Assembly (NCBI GenBank): GCA_016716365.1
Contig: JADJWM010000018.1
Coordinates: 1,032,690 to 1,096,689 of the forward strand
DNA length: 64,000 nucleotides
DNA from: Chloracidobacterium sp.
GTDB lineage: Bacteria > Acidobacteriota > Blastocatellia > Pyrinomonadales > Pyrinomonadaceae
Direction: 5' to 3'
Below, piece after piece: positions 43,833-52,670 of the stretch (its first letter is position 1; each line of letters starts with the position of its first letter). A program made the translations under genes and the position numbers. The notes below the pieces were generated by a model. It did not search any database. It was given only the letters and a program-made list of their open reading frames with translations, and was not told the origin of the DNA.

Positions 43833-44686
43833 TGTCACAGATCGAAAAACAAAACAGCGAGCAAAAGGCCGCTTTCGACCGGGTTCTGCTTGCCCGGAAT
43901 CCTGAGCGGCCATATACGCTTGACCTTCTCACGCACGTTTTCTCCGATTTCGTAGAGGTCCATGGTGACCGCAGATACGCCGATGACGCCGCTGTCGTGT
44001 GCGGCTTCGCGAAGCTCGACGGTATCGAGGTAACGGTCGTCGGCCAGCAAAAGGGCCGCGACCTTAACCAACGGCGACACCGGAATTTTGCGATGCCGAA
44101 ACCGGAGGGATATCGGAAAGCCCTGCGTTTGATGAGCCTGGCCGAAAAATTCGGCCGCCCGATCGTGACCATCATCGACACGCCGGGTGCCTACCCGGGC
44201 ATCGACGCGGAGGAACGGGGACAGGCCGAGGCGATCGCCTATAATCTTCGCGAAATGGCCCGCTTTAGGGTCCCGATCGTTGCGGTCGTGCTAGGAGAAG
44301 GCGGTTCGGGCGGCGCGCTTGCGATCGGCATCGCGGACAAAGTGATAATGATGGAGAATGCCGTTTACTCCGTGATCTCGCCCGAAGGGTGTGCCGCGAT
44401 CCTTTGGAAGGATGCCTCGAAGGCGGATCTGGCGGCATCCGCATTGAAGCTTACCGCGGGCGACCTTAGAGGGCTGAAGCTTGTTGATGCCGTGGTTTCT
44501 GAAAGCGAAGCATGGGAAGTCGGCTCGGGTGAGAAGAAAGACGGCAAGGACCGCTTCGAGGGCGTGGCCCGGTCCCTGAAGACCTTGTTGATCGAGAGCT
44601 TGAAAGAGCTATCCGCTGTCGAGCCGTCAGAGCTGCCAAAACTGCGATTCCAGAAATTCCGAACGATGGGCCGATGGGTCGCGTAA
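43820..44686 (+). CDS. accA: acetyl-CoA carboxylase carboxyltransferase subunit alpha
   Basis: 288 residues from the ATG at 43820, which has GGAAGGGGG upstream and overlaps the dnaE stop; GTG at 43808 and ATG at 43832 are alternatives. The carboxyltransferase core is complete: RPYTLDLLTHVFSDFVEVHGDRRYADD, IIDTPGAYPGIDAEERGQ, GEGGSGGALAIG and VYSVISPEGCAAILWKD. It lacks about 45 residues at the N-terminus compared with E. coli AccA (the LDFE-type helical part). It forms malonyl-CoA with AccBCD for fatty acid synthesis. Coupling to dnaE is a known arrangement in other bacteria. Confidence 0.96.
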   Translation: MASVMSQIEKQNSEQKAAFDRVLLARNPERPYTLDLLTHVFSDFVEVHGDRRYADDAAVVCGFAKLDGIEVTVVGQQKGRDLNQRRHRNFAMPKPEGYRKALRLMSLAEKFGRPIVTIIDTPGAYPGIDAEERGQAEAIAYNLREMARFRVPIVAVVLGEGGSGGALAIGIADKVIMMENAVYSVISPEGCAAILWKDASKADLAASALKLTAGDLRGLKLVDAVVSESEAWEVGSGEKKDGKDRFEGVARSLKTLLIESLKELSAVEPSELPKLRFQKFRTMGRWVA

Positions 44687-44699
44687 CGGTGACTTTTCC

Positions 44700-45152
44700 T
44701 TAGAACGGGATATCATCGTCAGAAGCCGCCGGCCTGGAAGGCCCCCCCTCGGCTGGACGCGAACTCGCTGGCCCCGCAAATTCCGGTTCTTCCGCCTCGT
44801 CGCGAACATATTCCTCAGACCTGGAGCCGCCGCCCAGGAAATGCATTTCCGTCGCCTGTACCTCCAGCGTATGGCGGTTGTTTCCGTCACGGTCGGTCCA
44901 TTCCTCGACCCGCAATCGGCCCTCAACATAAACAGGGCTGCCTTTCGTCAAATACTTCGACGCGTTTTCGGCGTTTTGCCGCCAAAGGGTGACTTTGAAC
45001 CATGTCGTCACGTCGTGCATCTCGCCCGATTTATCACGTTTCTTTTCATTGGTCGCGACCGAAAAGTTGCAAACGGCGACACCTTGAGGGGTGTACCGAA
45101 GCTCAGGGTCACGGCCAAGGTTTCCGACGATTATTATTTTGTTGAAAGACAT
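44700..45152 (-). CDS. ssb: single-stranded DNA-binding protein
   Basis: 150 residues. The OB fold covers about 1-105: NKIIIVGNLGRDPELRYTPQGV, TTWFKVTLWRQNAENASKYLTKGSPVYVEG. A Gly/Ser/Pro/Glu-rich linker leads to the acidic tail DDDIPF that recruits repair and replication partners such as RecO. The gene is convergent with accA and divergent from the beta-propeller gene. Confidence 0.96.
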   Translation of the reverse strand: MSFNKIIIVGNLGRDPELRYTPQGVAVCNFSVATNEKKRDKSGEMHDVTTWFKVTLWRQNAENASKYLTKGSPVYVEGRLRVEEWTDRDGNNRHTLEVQATEMHFLGGGSRSEEYVRDEAEEPEFAGPASSRPAEGGPSRPAASDDDIPF

Positions 45153-45327
45153 TCCTAAGATCGACTCCCGCGAAACACTCTAGTTTTTGGCGAACTTTGA
45201 CCGATAGTACGTTCATCAATCTACCGGGGTCAAGTCGGGCGTGCTAAGATTCGGTCTGGCGAATTCGATGGATCGTTTTCGCCCGGAGCCCGAGTGCTCG
45301 TTAGCCGTTGGTATCGCTGCTTCCTAA

Positions 45328-46440
45328 ATGAACGTTTTAGAAATTCGGTTTCTTGCTTTAGTAATTTTCGTTCTGGCCCTGCCGTTTGGCGGGATCGGCC
45401 AGGCGACCCAGGAAAAGCGACCGGGTATTGCGGAATGCGCGAGCCGAGCGGTCGAGTTCCCGGCCCCGAACACGCTTCTCTCGGACGAAGACCGGCTTTA
45501 TCTTGGCACGGCCTCAGGGAATATACTCGCACTCCGCCGGTCAGATCTGGCTGTTGAGTGGCGGTCAGAACTCGGCGGCGACGTCGTTTCCTCGCTAATT
45601 TCAAACGGCACTAACATCTTCGCAGTGAACGAACCCTCCGAAAACGGTTCGGAAGATCGAAAACCGGTCTCCACGGTCCGCTCGATCCGAAAAGCCTCAG
45701 GCATTGTCGATTGGTCGGTGATGTTGCCTTTTTCGGGGCCGGTTCATCTGATCCGTTCGAACGGCGTGCTTTTTGCCGCCGGCAACGGCGGTTCTATTGC
45801 CGTTATCGACGAAAAGACGGGCGCAATCATGCGGCAAACAAAGGCGGGCGACCCGATAATAGCGGCCGCGGCGTCGCAAACAAACGGGTTGGTCATCGCG
45901 ACCAAAGGAAAAGGCCTCAAGTTCTTAACTGCCGCGTCCGATGAAGGAACAAGCCCAGTCACGAATGAATTCACGATCACGGCCGTTCTCGCCAAGAGCG
46001 ATGGAGGCCTGATCGTTGGGGACGAACGCGGCTATGTATCTGAATTTAACGGCAGCGACCCGAATCCTTCCTGGCGGTTCCGAAGCGGGGCACAGATCTC
46101 CGGCCTGTTCGAGGTCGAAGACGGAGTTTTGATCGCGTCATACGACAATTTCCTTTACTATGTCTCCGATTACAACGGCGACGTTATCTGGAAAAGGCGA
46201 TTGAGCGGGCGGCTGAACGGCCCCGGGATGCTGCTTAACGGATATTTCCTGATCGCTGATCCGGCGGAATCGACCATCGTTGTCGTGGATCGTCGAACGG
46301 GAAAGGTCATCGATATCGTCGTGCTTGGCGACGGAACCAGTTCGATCGGAGGCATCGCCGGCGCCGGCACTGACCGGTTCGCAGCGATCACGAGCAAAGG
46401 CATCCGGCTTTTCGCGATCGGCGGCTGCGGACCGAAATAG
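45328..46440 (+). CDS. secreted PQQ-like beta-propeller protein
   Basis: 370 residues with a signal peptide (about 1-25). At least six blades with the PQQ/WD-like pattern are visible: DRLYLGTASGNILALRRSDLAVEWRS, GVLFAAGNGGSIAVIDEKTGAIM, GGLIVGDERGYVSEFNGSDPNPSWRF, NFLYYVSDYNGDVIWKRRLSG and RTGKVIDIVVLG. It lacks the tryptophan docking motifs of true quinoprotein dehydrogenases, so no enzyme activity can be claimed. A resemblance to BamB, the outer-membrane assembly lipoprotein, is possible, but no lipobox cysteine is seen. Likely periplasmic. Confidence 0.82.
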   Translation: MNVLEIRFLALVIFVLALPFGGIGQATQEKRPGIAECASRAVEFPAPNTLLSDEDRLYLGTASGNILALRRSDLAVEWRSELGGDVVSSLISNGTNIFAVNEPSENGSEDRKPVSTVRSIRKASGIVDWSVMLPFSGPVHLIRSNGVLFAAGNGGSIAVIDEKTGAIMRQTKAGDPIIAAAASQTNGLVIATKGKGLKFLTAASDEGTSPVTNEFTITAVLAKSDGGLIVGDERGYVSEFNGSDPNPSWRFRSGAQISGLFEVEDGVLIASYDNFLYYVSDYNGDVIWKRRLSGRLNGPGMLLNGYFLIADPAESTIVVVDRRTGKVIDIVVLGDGTSSIGGIAGAGTDRFAAITSKGIRLFAIGGCGPK

Positions 46441-46443
46441 AAA

Positions 46444-46465
46444 AGGCGGCCCCGCGGAGCCGCCT
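46444..46465. terminator. stem-loop after the beta-propeller gene
   Basis: Arms AGGCGGC and GCCGCCT pair perfectly around loop CCCGCGGA, between convergent genes; only a short TAATTC follows. Confidence 0.55.
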
Positions 46466-46488
46466 AATTCAAATAGATCTTACCGGTT

Positions 46489-46719
46489 CTAGTGCGATAC
46501 ATGATATTCGCTCATGATCGCATAGATCTCGTCCTTCACAAGTAGTTTCTTCTTTTTAAGTGTGGACTCTTCGAGCTGTTCGTCGTCGCTTGGGTAGGTC
46601 AGGTGGGAAAGTTCTTTCAGTCTTTCTTCGTAATTCGTATGCTGATTGACCAATTCACGGAATGTCGGATTCGTCTTCAGCAGTTCATCTCGTACCCTAT
46701 CGGGCGTGGACAAGTCCAT
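46489..46719 (-). CDS. small DUF465/YdcH-type protein
   Basis: 76 residues from the ATG at 46719, which has GAGGAA upstream; an ATG at 46743 would add eight residues. The pattern RELVNQHTNYEERLKELSHL, then LKKKKLLVKDEIYAIM, matches the helical-hairpin DUF465 (YdcH) family of short soluble proteins. Function unknown in all bacteria I know of. Confidence 0.8.
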   Translation of the reverse strand: MDLSTPDRVRDELLKTNPTFRELVNQHTNYEERLKELSHLTYPSDDEQLEESTLKKKKLLVKDEIYAIMSEYHVSH

Positions 46720-46853
46720 AGCGGCATGTTCCTCACTTATCAATCGTATTAAGCCCAGGGCCTTAAAAACATCGATCTGGACCTGGGTTCAAGCCCCATT
46801 CTAGCCGAAATCGATCGCGAATTTCAAGTTTTGTTTACCGTATCGTAACAACC

Positions 46854-47339
46854 TCACGACTCAAAGCTAAGACTCATGACGACAGCGTCCTCGACCGGGC
46901 TAGTGTAGAAGGCCGGGCGTCTATCAGCTTCGGCAAATCCCGCCGACAAATACAGATCGATCGCCCGTATATTTGACGCCCGGACCTCCAGCCAAACTGC
47001 CGACACCCCCGCGTCAGCCAGCGTTTCAAACGTATGCCGAAGCAACCGGCTTCCGATCCCGATTCCCTGACTTTCTTCCCGAACGCCCAGATTATAGATC
47101 TCCGCCTCCGGCCGATCGACCGTCGGGCCCGGAACGATGCGCGTTACAATGAACCCTTCAACGAACTCATTTCGACAGGCGAGGAGGCACCGCGAGTCGT
47201 CCCGTCCGATCTCATCTTCCAGATCTTTTCGTGACCAGGGGCTCAGGCCCAAACTGGCCGCGATACTGATCACGTCGTCAAGGTTTGTCGGCTCGATCGG
47301 CCTGATCTCGAATTGTTCAGCGGATAACCTTTCTTTCAC
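46854..47339 (-). CDS. rimI: ribosomal protein alanine N-acetyltransferase-like (RimI)
   Basis: 161 residues, one GNAT fold. The acetyl-CoA loop is REESQGIGIGSRLL, preceded by the strand AEIYNLGV; EVRASNIRAIDLYLSAGF is the typical RimI second signature. It overlaps tsaB by 23 bases, the common tsaB-rimI pairing. Classical RimI acetylates the N-terminus of ribosomal protein S18; other N-terminal targets are possible. Confidence 0.92.
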   Translation of the reverse strand: MKERLSAEQFEIRPIEPTNLDDVISIAASLGLSPWSRKDLEDEIGRDDSRCLLACRNEFVEGFIVTRIVPGPTVDRPEAEIYNLGVREESQGIGIGSRLLRHTFETLADAGVSAVWLEVRASNIRAIDLYLSAGFAEADRRPAFYTSPVEDAVVMSLSFES

Positions 47340-47994
47340 CGGTCAAAGTCGGGAAGGACATCTCCCTTGCATAAAGCGGCACAGGGCCCTCGTCAAATGC
47401 ATCAGGTGCCGCGCCTATCGCAGCCGCCAGATCGCGTCCGATGTCCTTGATCCCGGCCGAGACGGGCAGATCAGCATTTGTTGTCTGAAGCGCTTCATAA
47501 AGATCACTGTGGAGCAAAGTCGTCCCGTGGGCGAATTTTCCGATCGCATCCCGAAGGTCTGTGAGTTCGCCTGTCTCGATCGCCGGTTCCACTTGGGCAT
47601 CGTTCGATCCGGCAAAGGTCTGCCATGCCAGTCCTTTTCTGCCGACCGGAACGGCAACAAGGACCGGCCCCGTCTCATCCGCCGCGTTCGCGATGGCCTT
47701 TAGCAGCGGGACCCCTTTCAAGCGAATACCAAGGGCCCTTGACAGGCCGAGAGCGGTCGCGATCCCGATCCTGATCCCCGTATAACTGCCCGGGCCGATC
47801 GAGACAGCGATCGTCGACAGCGATGATCTGTGTACTCCTTCGCGTTCGAGCAATGCTTCGATCTGCGACAATAGGGCTTCCGATTTGCCGGAAGATCCAG
47901 CATCTGACCAACTCGCGGCCAACTGACGGCCACGAAAGAGAGCGAGACTGCCGCCCGCCACCCCAGATTCGATCGCAAGGACGATATCATCCAT
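47317..47994 (-). CDS. tsaB: TsaB, tRNA threonylcarbamoyladenosine biosynthesis protein
   Basis: 225 residues from the ATG at 47994. It starts MDDIVLAIESGVAGGSLALF (ASKHA fold) and has SLSTIAVSIGPGSYTGIRIGIATALGLSRAL, the TsaB signature region. It is the scaffolding partner of TsaD in making t6A37 on tRNA. It overlaps the upstream nucleotidyltransferase gene by eight bases, so this housekeeping gene shares a transcript with the HPr-kinase/PqqD system. Confidence 0.94.
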   Translation of the reverse strand: MDDIVLAIESGVAGGSLALFRGRQLAASWSDAGSSGKSEALLSQIEALLEREGVHRSSLSTIAVSIGPGSYTGIRIGIATALGLSRALGIRLKGVPLLKAIANAADETGPVLVAVPVGRKGLAWQTFAGSNDAQVEPAIETGELTDLRDAIGKFAHGTTLLHSDLYEALQTTNADLPVSAGIKDIGRDLAAAIGAAPDAFDEGPVPLYAREMSFPTLTGERKVIR

Positions 47995-48895
47995 TTGACC
48001 TTCTGATCCTCCCCAGACCCGAAAGCAGCAGGTTCTTAATTGAAGGGATAGCACGCTTTCGAACGCTCAGAGCCTGATAAAGGAAACGCCGGTGTCCGAA
48101 CAGGTCGCCTTGTGCCTCGATCGTCGCCTGGATCGGGTTCGGCGGGATGCGTTTCTTGACCTGGACAAGAAACTGGCCAGGCATTTCAGAGGCCATGGGG
48201 AGCGACCGGAGTTTTGTCCCGGACGCCCAGGCTCGTTCAACCGTCCGCTCAAGCCATTTCGGCAGGCTCGCGGCCTGATCCCTGAACGGAAGGTCATCGA
48301 TAGAAAGACCGAGGTGGATGTGGGCAAGGCCGATCGCAGCTATTACCCAACTTCTTCGGCCGGGTACGACCGCGTCAAGGCATTTCGACCAGTCGAATTC
48401 TACGCTGCGATTTTCTACCGCGTAATAGATGTCCCAAAGCTTCTCGCGGTCCTCGCCGCCGTCGTTTAGCCAATGGGCGGCGAGGATCCGAAGATGGTCC
48501 TCCTCCGAAGGTATCCTGATAGATTCTTCGTCGAGCATGACCAACCTCGAATCGGCGAGGACCTCTTCCCACGGCTTGGGGTCGAAATGTCTGAGTTCAC
48601 GATGAAGATCTATCGAAAGGCGGACACCTTCAGCGGAGTCTTTGATCTCCGATGCTTTCTGGAGATCACTTTCAGCGACCGCGAGGTCAACGTCCCCGTA
48701 ATACCTTAATTTCTCGGGCGGATACATCCGGGCGATAGCCCAGCCTTTTATGAGGAGCGGTTCTATTCCGAACGACCGGAATAACCTGAACGATGCGGCC
48801 GTTTCGGTCTCGATCTTGCGGACATAGAGACTCTTCCAGCGAGAGTCATCGGTCTGGTCTGAGATTGCGGATCCGGCTTTCAAACCAAAAATCAA
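47987..48895 (-). CDS. nucleotidyltransferase of the NTP_transf_5 type
   Basis: 302 residues. The N-terminal fold has LLIKGWAIARMYPPEKLRYYGDVDLAV (about 48-74): the GW turn followed by a D-V-D metal pair, typical of the NTP_transf_5 subgroup. The C-terminal half is helical with RILAAHWLNDGGEDREKLWDIYYAV. These proteins are seen beside PqqD-like and HPr-kinase-like proteins in peptide modification and exopolysaccharide loci, and probably transfer a nucleotide to a protein or peptide. It follows the PqqD-tail gene by 53 bases. The true substrate is unknown. Confidence 0.8.
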   Translation of the reverse strand: MIFGLKAGSAISDQTDDSRWKSLYVRKIETETAASFRLFRSFGIEPLLIKGWAIARMYPPEKLRYYGDVDLAVAESDLQKASEIKDSAEGVRLSIDLHRELRHFDPKPWEEVLADSRLVMLDEESIRIPSEEDHLRILAAHWLNDGGEDREKLWDIYYAVENRSVEFDWSKCLDAVVPGRRSWVIAAIGLAHIHLGLSIDDLPFRDQAASLPKWLERTVERAWASGTKLRSLPMASEMPGQFLVQVKKRIPPNPIQATIEAQGDLFGHRRFLYQALSVRKRAIPSIKNLLLSGLGRIRRSNG

Positions 48896-48948
48896 AGAGC
48901 AGCGAACAAACGCCCGCTGCTCAAATAGCTACGAAACCAAAAAGATCG

Positions 48949-49434
48949 TTACGGCCTGCAGAATCCCGACGTGTTGCACGTCGAGGACGGGCAATTTGCA
49001 TTCTCGGGCAGCTGACAGGCAAGGTCGCTTGAACAGTTGCAAGATGTCGAGGCCATTGCGGTCGGCGGCGCAACCAGCGAAGCGATCACCGGCAAGGCCA
49101 CCATCGACGTAATGCCGATCCTCTTGATGACGTCCCTGCGGGAAATTCCCTTCAGGTCGACATCGATACCTTTTTCAAGAAGATCGTTCGTATTCAATTG
49201 GTCGATCGCGAGCCAAACCAATTCGTCCGAAACCTTCTGCCCCGCCAAACTTCCGACGTGGTCCGCGATTTCTGAAACCGAACGTTGGCCATCACAGGAT
49301 TGCCATACCATGGCGGCGGTCTTGTTCAAGCAATGGGCCTTATTCGTTTCAAGATCATACACCAACACTTCTTCAGGCACCTCTTGGATGACCAGGCCCT
49401 TTTTACGGGCTACGGGGTTCAGCGGGTTGTTCAT
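48949..49434 (-). CDS. PqqD-domain protein with internal Tat-like signal and Cys-rich tail
   Basis: 161 residues from the ATG at 49434 (GGAGGAGAAG upstream). Residues 10-88 are a PqqD-like domain (VYDLETNKAHCLNKTAAMVW, SVSEIADHV), the fold that binds RiPP leader peptides. It is followed by SRRDVIKRIG, a near-consensus twin-arginine motif (Arg99-Arg100), and a hydrophobic stretch ending PPTAMAS. The C-terminal 32 residues hold six cysteines (132, 134, 140, 148, 153, 159) in CNCSSDLAC and CPSSTC segments. This looks like a recognition domain fused to an exported, cysteine-rich peptide. The next genes are an HPr-kinase-like protein and a nucleotidyltransferase. Confidence 0.85.
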   Translation of the reverse strand: MNNPLNPVARKKGLVIQEVPEEVLVYDLETNKAHCLNKTAAMVWQSCDGQRSVSEIADHVGSLAGQKVSDELVWLAIDQLNTNDLLEKGIDVDLKGISRRDVIKRIGITSMVALPVIASLVAPPTAMASTSCNCSSDLACQLPENANCPSSTCNTSGFCRP

Positions 49435-49469
49435 CTTCTCCTCCAATCAAATACCTAACTCCATAGGAG

Positions 49470-50321
49470 TTACGTCATTTTAGCTAATTTAGTGTTTTTG
49501 TCAAAAAAATCCAAAAGAAATTGGGCGAAAGTTTTTGCATCGCCACGCGGGCTCTTCAGTATTATTGCACGTTGAGCCGCCAAATCCAATACTTTCAATG
49601 CAAAAGCCGGATTTTTCCTCATCGTTAAAGTATTGGGGATCAACGCCATTATCGCCTCACCGGCGGTCAGTTCTTCCGGTGTCCACTCGGCGTTCTCGTC
49701 GAACCGGGTAAAAAGAACCATCCCCACCGGTATTGGGTCTTTGCCCGCACGTCCACCAAGTTCTTCGGCAGACACATTCTGCGGCCCGTTTTCGCCTCCA
49801 CTGTCAAGTGACAGCTTGCGGGCAAACGGTTCGACCAACCCATCCGAATTCAAGACAGCGTATTCATCCGAATAATAGCGCGCACCGTTTCGAACCAATT
49901 CCGCTGTCAGTGTCGACTTTCCGGAGCCGCTTGTGCCGGGGAGCAATAGGGCTCTCCCATTATATTCGACTGAACCTGCATGTAAGAAAACTTTATCTTC
50001 AGCAAATTCCGCAACCTCAAGCCTCAACAAACTGTTGAGGTAATTGAAGAAATTTCTTTCCGATTCACCGGATTCGCATTGAGTGCCGTTCTTATAAAGA
50101 ACGAATCGGCCGGCTTCCCTGGTGATCCCAAAAAGATGCTCAGGGTGGTCTCCCAACGATTCAAAGATCTGTGCCGAATCAGCAAACGCGTCCCCGACTG
50201 TCTCGCGGGCGGTTGAAAGCAGCTTGGCATCGTCACTTTCAACAACAACGTTAACCCCGAAGGATTCAAATCGGAAGCTCTTGAAAAGACTGCTAGTTAC
50301 AGAATTTCTTCCTATCGACAT
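49470..50321 (-). CDS. HPr kinase-related P-loop protein
   Basis: About 283 residues from the ATG at 50321; the frame is open to a TTG at 50384. The P-loop is LLPGTSGSGKSTLTAELVRNG, with YYSDEYAVL downstream, as in the C-terminal kinase domain of HprK/P. The N-terminal half is an unrelated domain with FGVNVVVESDD. There is no HPr or PTS gene nearby, so it is one of the HPr-kinase-related proteins found with PqqD-like proteins, whose target is not HPr. It starts this three-gene unit and lies just after the polyprenyl-phosphate transferase. Confidence 0.82.
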   Translation of the reverse strand: MSIGRNSVTSSLFKSFRFESFGVNVVVESDDAKLLSTARETVGDAFADSAQIFESLGDHPEHLFGITREAGRFVLYKNGTQCESGESERNFFNYLNSLLRLEVAEFAEDKVFLHAGSVEYNGRALLLPGTSGSGKSTLTAELVRNGARYYSDEYAVLNSDGLVEPFARKLSLDSGGENGPQNVSAEELGGRAGKDPIPVGMVLFTRFDENAEWTPEELTAGEAIMALIPNTLTMRKNPAFALKVLDLAAQRAIILKSPRGDAKTFAQFLLDFFDKNTKLAKMT

Positions 50322-50392
50322 CCCGGGAAAAGAACGGAGAAGGGGCGTCTTACTAATATTTCCTGCAACTCTAGCATTTTCCAAAATTTAGG

Positions 50393-51412
50393 TCAATTGC
50401 TTTTTCGAAATCCTAAAACCGTCACGATCAGTGCCGAACCTGATAGTGCGGCGACAACCCACCACGAACCGGCTGATGCCGAACCTGCGGCGGCGACGAT
50501 AGTTATGGCGACCGCCAAACCGAGGCCGAAGTACAACAAACTTACCCGGGCGTGGCTTCCCCATCGGTCCGTCAGATTCTGATAAAGGTGGCTGCGATGT
50601 GCCTTCCAGACTTTCTCACCTTTGATCAAACGACGGAAGAAAGTGAACAGCGTGTCATAAACGAAAAGCCAGAGGAAACCGATCGCCGCAAGAAAATATA
50701 GCGGGTCCATGCCGGCCATTCTGTCCCGGCCGATCAGCGGCATCGCCGATAGTGTGAACCCGAGGAACGCGCTGCCGACATCGCCCATGAAGATCCGGGC
50801 CGGGCTCCAATTAAAGATCAGAAACCCAAGGCAAGAAAATAGGACAACCCCCGAGAATAAATGGATCGGCGTTGCCCCTATCATCGTTCCGAAGAGTATC
50901 CAGCCTATACCCGAGACTACCCCTTGGGCCCCCGCGATGCCGTCAATGCCGTCCATAAAGTTGAACGCATTGGTCATCCAAATGATCCAGAGTACGGAAA
51001 CTAATGGAGCGAACCACGTGAAAGAAACGACCTGGCCCGTTCCGGTGATGTCGATGCCGGTCAGCGGGCCCGAATGAAATATCAAAACGACGGCCGCAAC
51101 GGTGTGGGCCGTGAATCGGATGACGGCCGGAAGATCGAAGTGGTCGTCGGCCCAGCTAACACTCGCGATAATGACGGCGCCGGCGAGGTAGCCCCAATTG
51201 ATCGGGTGATTGAAAACGAGAGAACCGGCCGCGTATAAAACGCAGCAAACCGCAACGATCACGATCCCGCCTCCGCGCAATGTGGGCCGCTCGTGTGAGC
51301 TGCGCTCGTTCGGAATGTCTATGCTGGCGAAGCGGCCGGAAAACCGTATGAACGCGGCCAGCCCGAACACGGTCAGCAGAAACGAAGCAAAATAAATTAC
51401 GAATTCAAGCAT
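50393..51412 (-). CDS. polyprenyl-phosphate sugar-1-phosphate transferase (WecA/WbpL/MraY family)
   Basis: 339 residues, about ten membrane helices. Family motifs are visible: PNERSSHERPTLRGGGIVIV in the first cytoplasmic loop, the DD pair in SWADDHFDLPA, NAFNFMDGIDGIAGAQ and FNWSPARIFMGDVGSAFLG with the second Asp pair. HRSHLYQNL near the C-terminus is the His motif. These enzymes put the first sugar phosphate on undecaprenyl phosphate to begin O-antigen or enterobacterial common antigen synthesis. WbpL-like enzymes use UDP-FucNAc or UDP-QuiNAc, which fits the neighbouring FucNAc genes. Confidence 0.9.
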   Translation of the reverse strand: MLEFVIYFASFLLTVFGLAAFIRFSGRFASIDIPNERSSHERPTLRGGGIVIVAVCCVLYAAGSLVFNHPINWGYLAGAVIIASVSWADDHFDLPAVIRFTAHTVAAVVLIFHSGPLTGIDITGTGQVVSFTWFAPLVSVLWIIWMTNAFNFMDGIDGIAGAQGVVSGIGWILFGTMIGATPIHLFSGVVLFSCLGFLIFNWSPARIFMGDVGSAFLGFTLSAMPLIGRDRMAGMDPLYFLAAIGFLWLFVYDTLFTFFRRLIKGEKVWKAHRSHLYQNLTDRWGSHARVSLLYFGLGLAVAITIVAAAGSASAGSWWVVAALSGSALIVTVLGFRKSN

Positions 51413-51442
51413 TCGAAGATACTCGGCACGAACGGTGCCTTG

Positions 51443-52670
51443 TCACGACAGGAAACGATCGTATTTGGCGATCGCGGACTCAAAAGAATATTTTGTTTCG
51501 GCCGCCGCCCGGGCACGCTTTCCCATTTCGGCCAAATCGCCTGCCTTCCCGACCGCGGCCTTGATCGCAGCGGCTAATTCGGCCGGTTTATTTGGCGGCA
51601 CGGCCCAGCCGATATCCTCATCCTCGATCACCCGCGCGACCTCCGATGCGGGATCGCAAAGCGCGATGATCGGTTTGCCGGCGGCAAGAATATTGTATGT
51701 CCGGCTCGGGACCGGAAACTCCGAGCATTTTGTCGATCAAAGATACCAAGGCTACATCGCACGCATTAAGGAAGAGCGGCTGATCGGAACGCGGCCGCGG
51801 GTCGAGGACCGTCACATTGTCGAGCCCGCGTTCGCCTATTTCCCGCTCGATCCACGGCCGCTTTGCCCCGGCACCTAAGAATACAAAGTGCACCTTCGGC
51901 TCGGCCCTCAATTGTTCAGCGACTTCAATGATCGTCTCGACGTCGTTCGGCGGGCCCATGTTTCCCGCATAAAGCAGAACGAACTTTCCAGACAGCCCCA
52001 ATTCGGCGAGCAAGGAGTTTTCGTCCCGAGGCCGGGGCGAGACCGTCTCAAGCTCTGCCCAGTTGGGGATATTTTCGATAGGGATCGAAAGCCCCGCCGT
52101 CTTTCTCTCCATTAACTCTGCCATATCGCGGCCGACCACGACGATCCCTGCAGCATGCTTGTAAAGCCAGCGGTTCAAGAAGGAAAAAGCCTTGGCCGTG
52201 AACGAACTCTCGCGGATCTTGCCGGCGGCAACCAATATCTCCGGATAATTGTCGTGGACAAGCAGAGTGTACGACGCCCCACGAGCCAACGCCGCAATGG
52301 CCGCCACGAACGGCATCAGCGGAGGGTTCGTTACGACAAGGACCTTGTCGCCGGCCCTGAACTGCCGCCAAGACCGGATCAGCACCGACAAGCCGAGCGT
52401 GACCATGTTCGTCACGCGAAACACGATCACGTTCTTGTCCAGCGTTGTTCCGGCCGCACGAAAGATCTCGACGCCATTTCGCCATTCGTGCTTTGCCGCA
52501 CGGGTGCCGCGGGCCGAATAGTTCGGCTGACCGCTGATTGCCTTGACCTCGAATCGGTCCGCAAGGCCCTCGGCGATCAGGGTTAGGTAATAGCCGGTCG
52601 AGGTCATCTCGGGATAGTAGAGCTCCGAAATGACCCAAAGCCGCTTTCGATCTTTCGAGGTTTCAGACAT
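51443..52670 (-). CDS. WbuB-like glycosyltransferase family 4, frameshifted near 51712
   Basis: From the ATG at 52670 (MSETSKDRKRLWVISELYYPEM). A GT-B fold with FVLLYAGNMGPPNDVETIIEVAEQL in the C-terminal donor domain, the first sequence expected of WbuB-like L-FucNAc transferases. The frame breaks at about 51712, where an extra C turns GVSVPSRTYNILAAGKPIIAL into another frame; the second part (51443-51631) finishes the protein with EDIGWAVPPNKPAELAAAIKAAV. With the extra base removed the protein has about 408 residues, normal for the family. The frame remains open 65 codons further upstream to 52865, so the start is not fully certain. Confidence 0.82.

Noticed and set aside
48949..50321. Lasso peptide cluster
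   Set aside because: A PqqD-like and a kinase-like protein are present, but there is no transglutaminase-type protease and no asparagine-synthetase-type cyclase.
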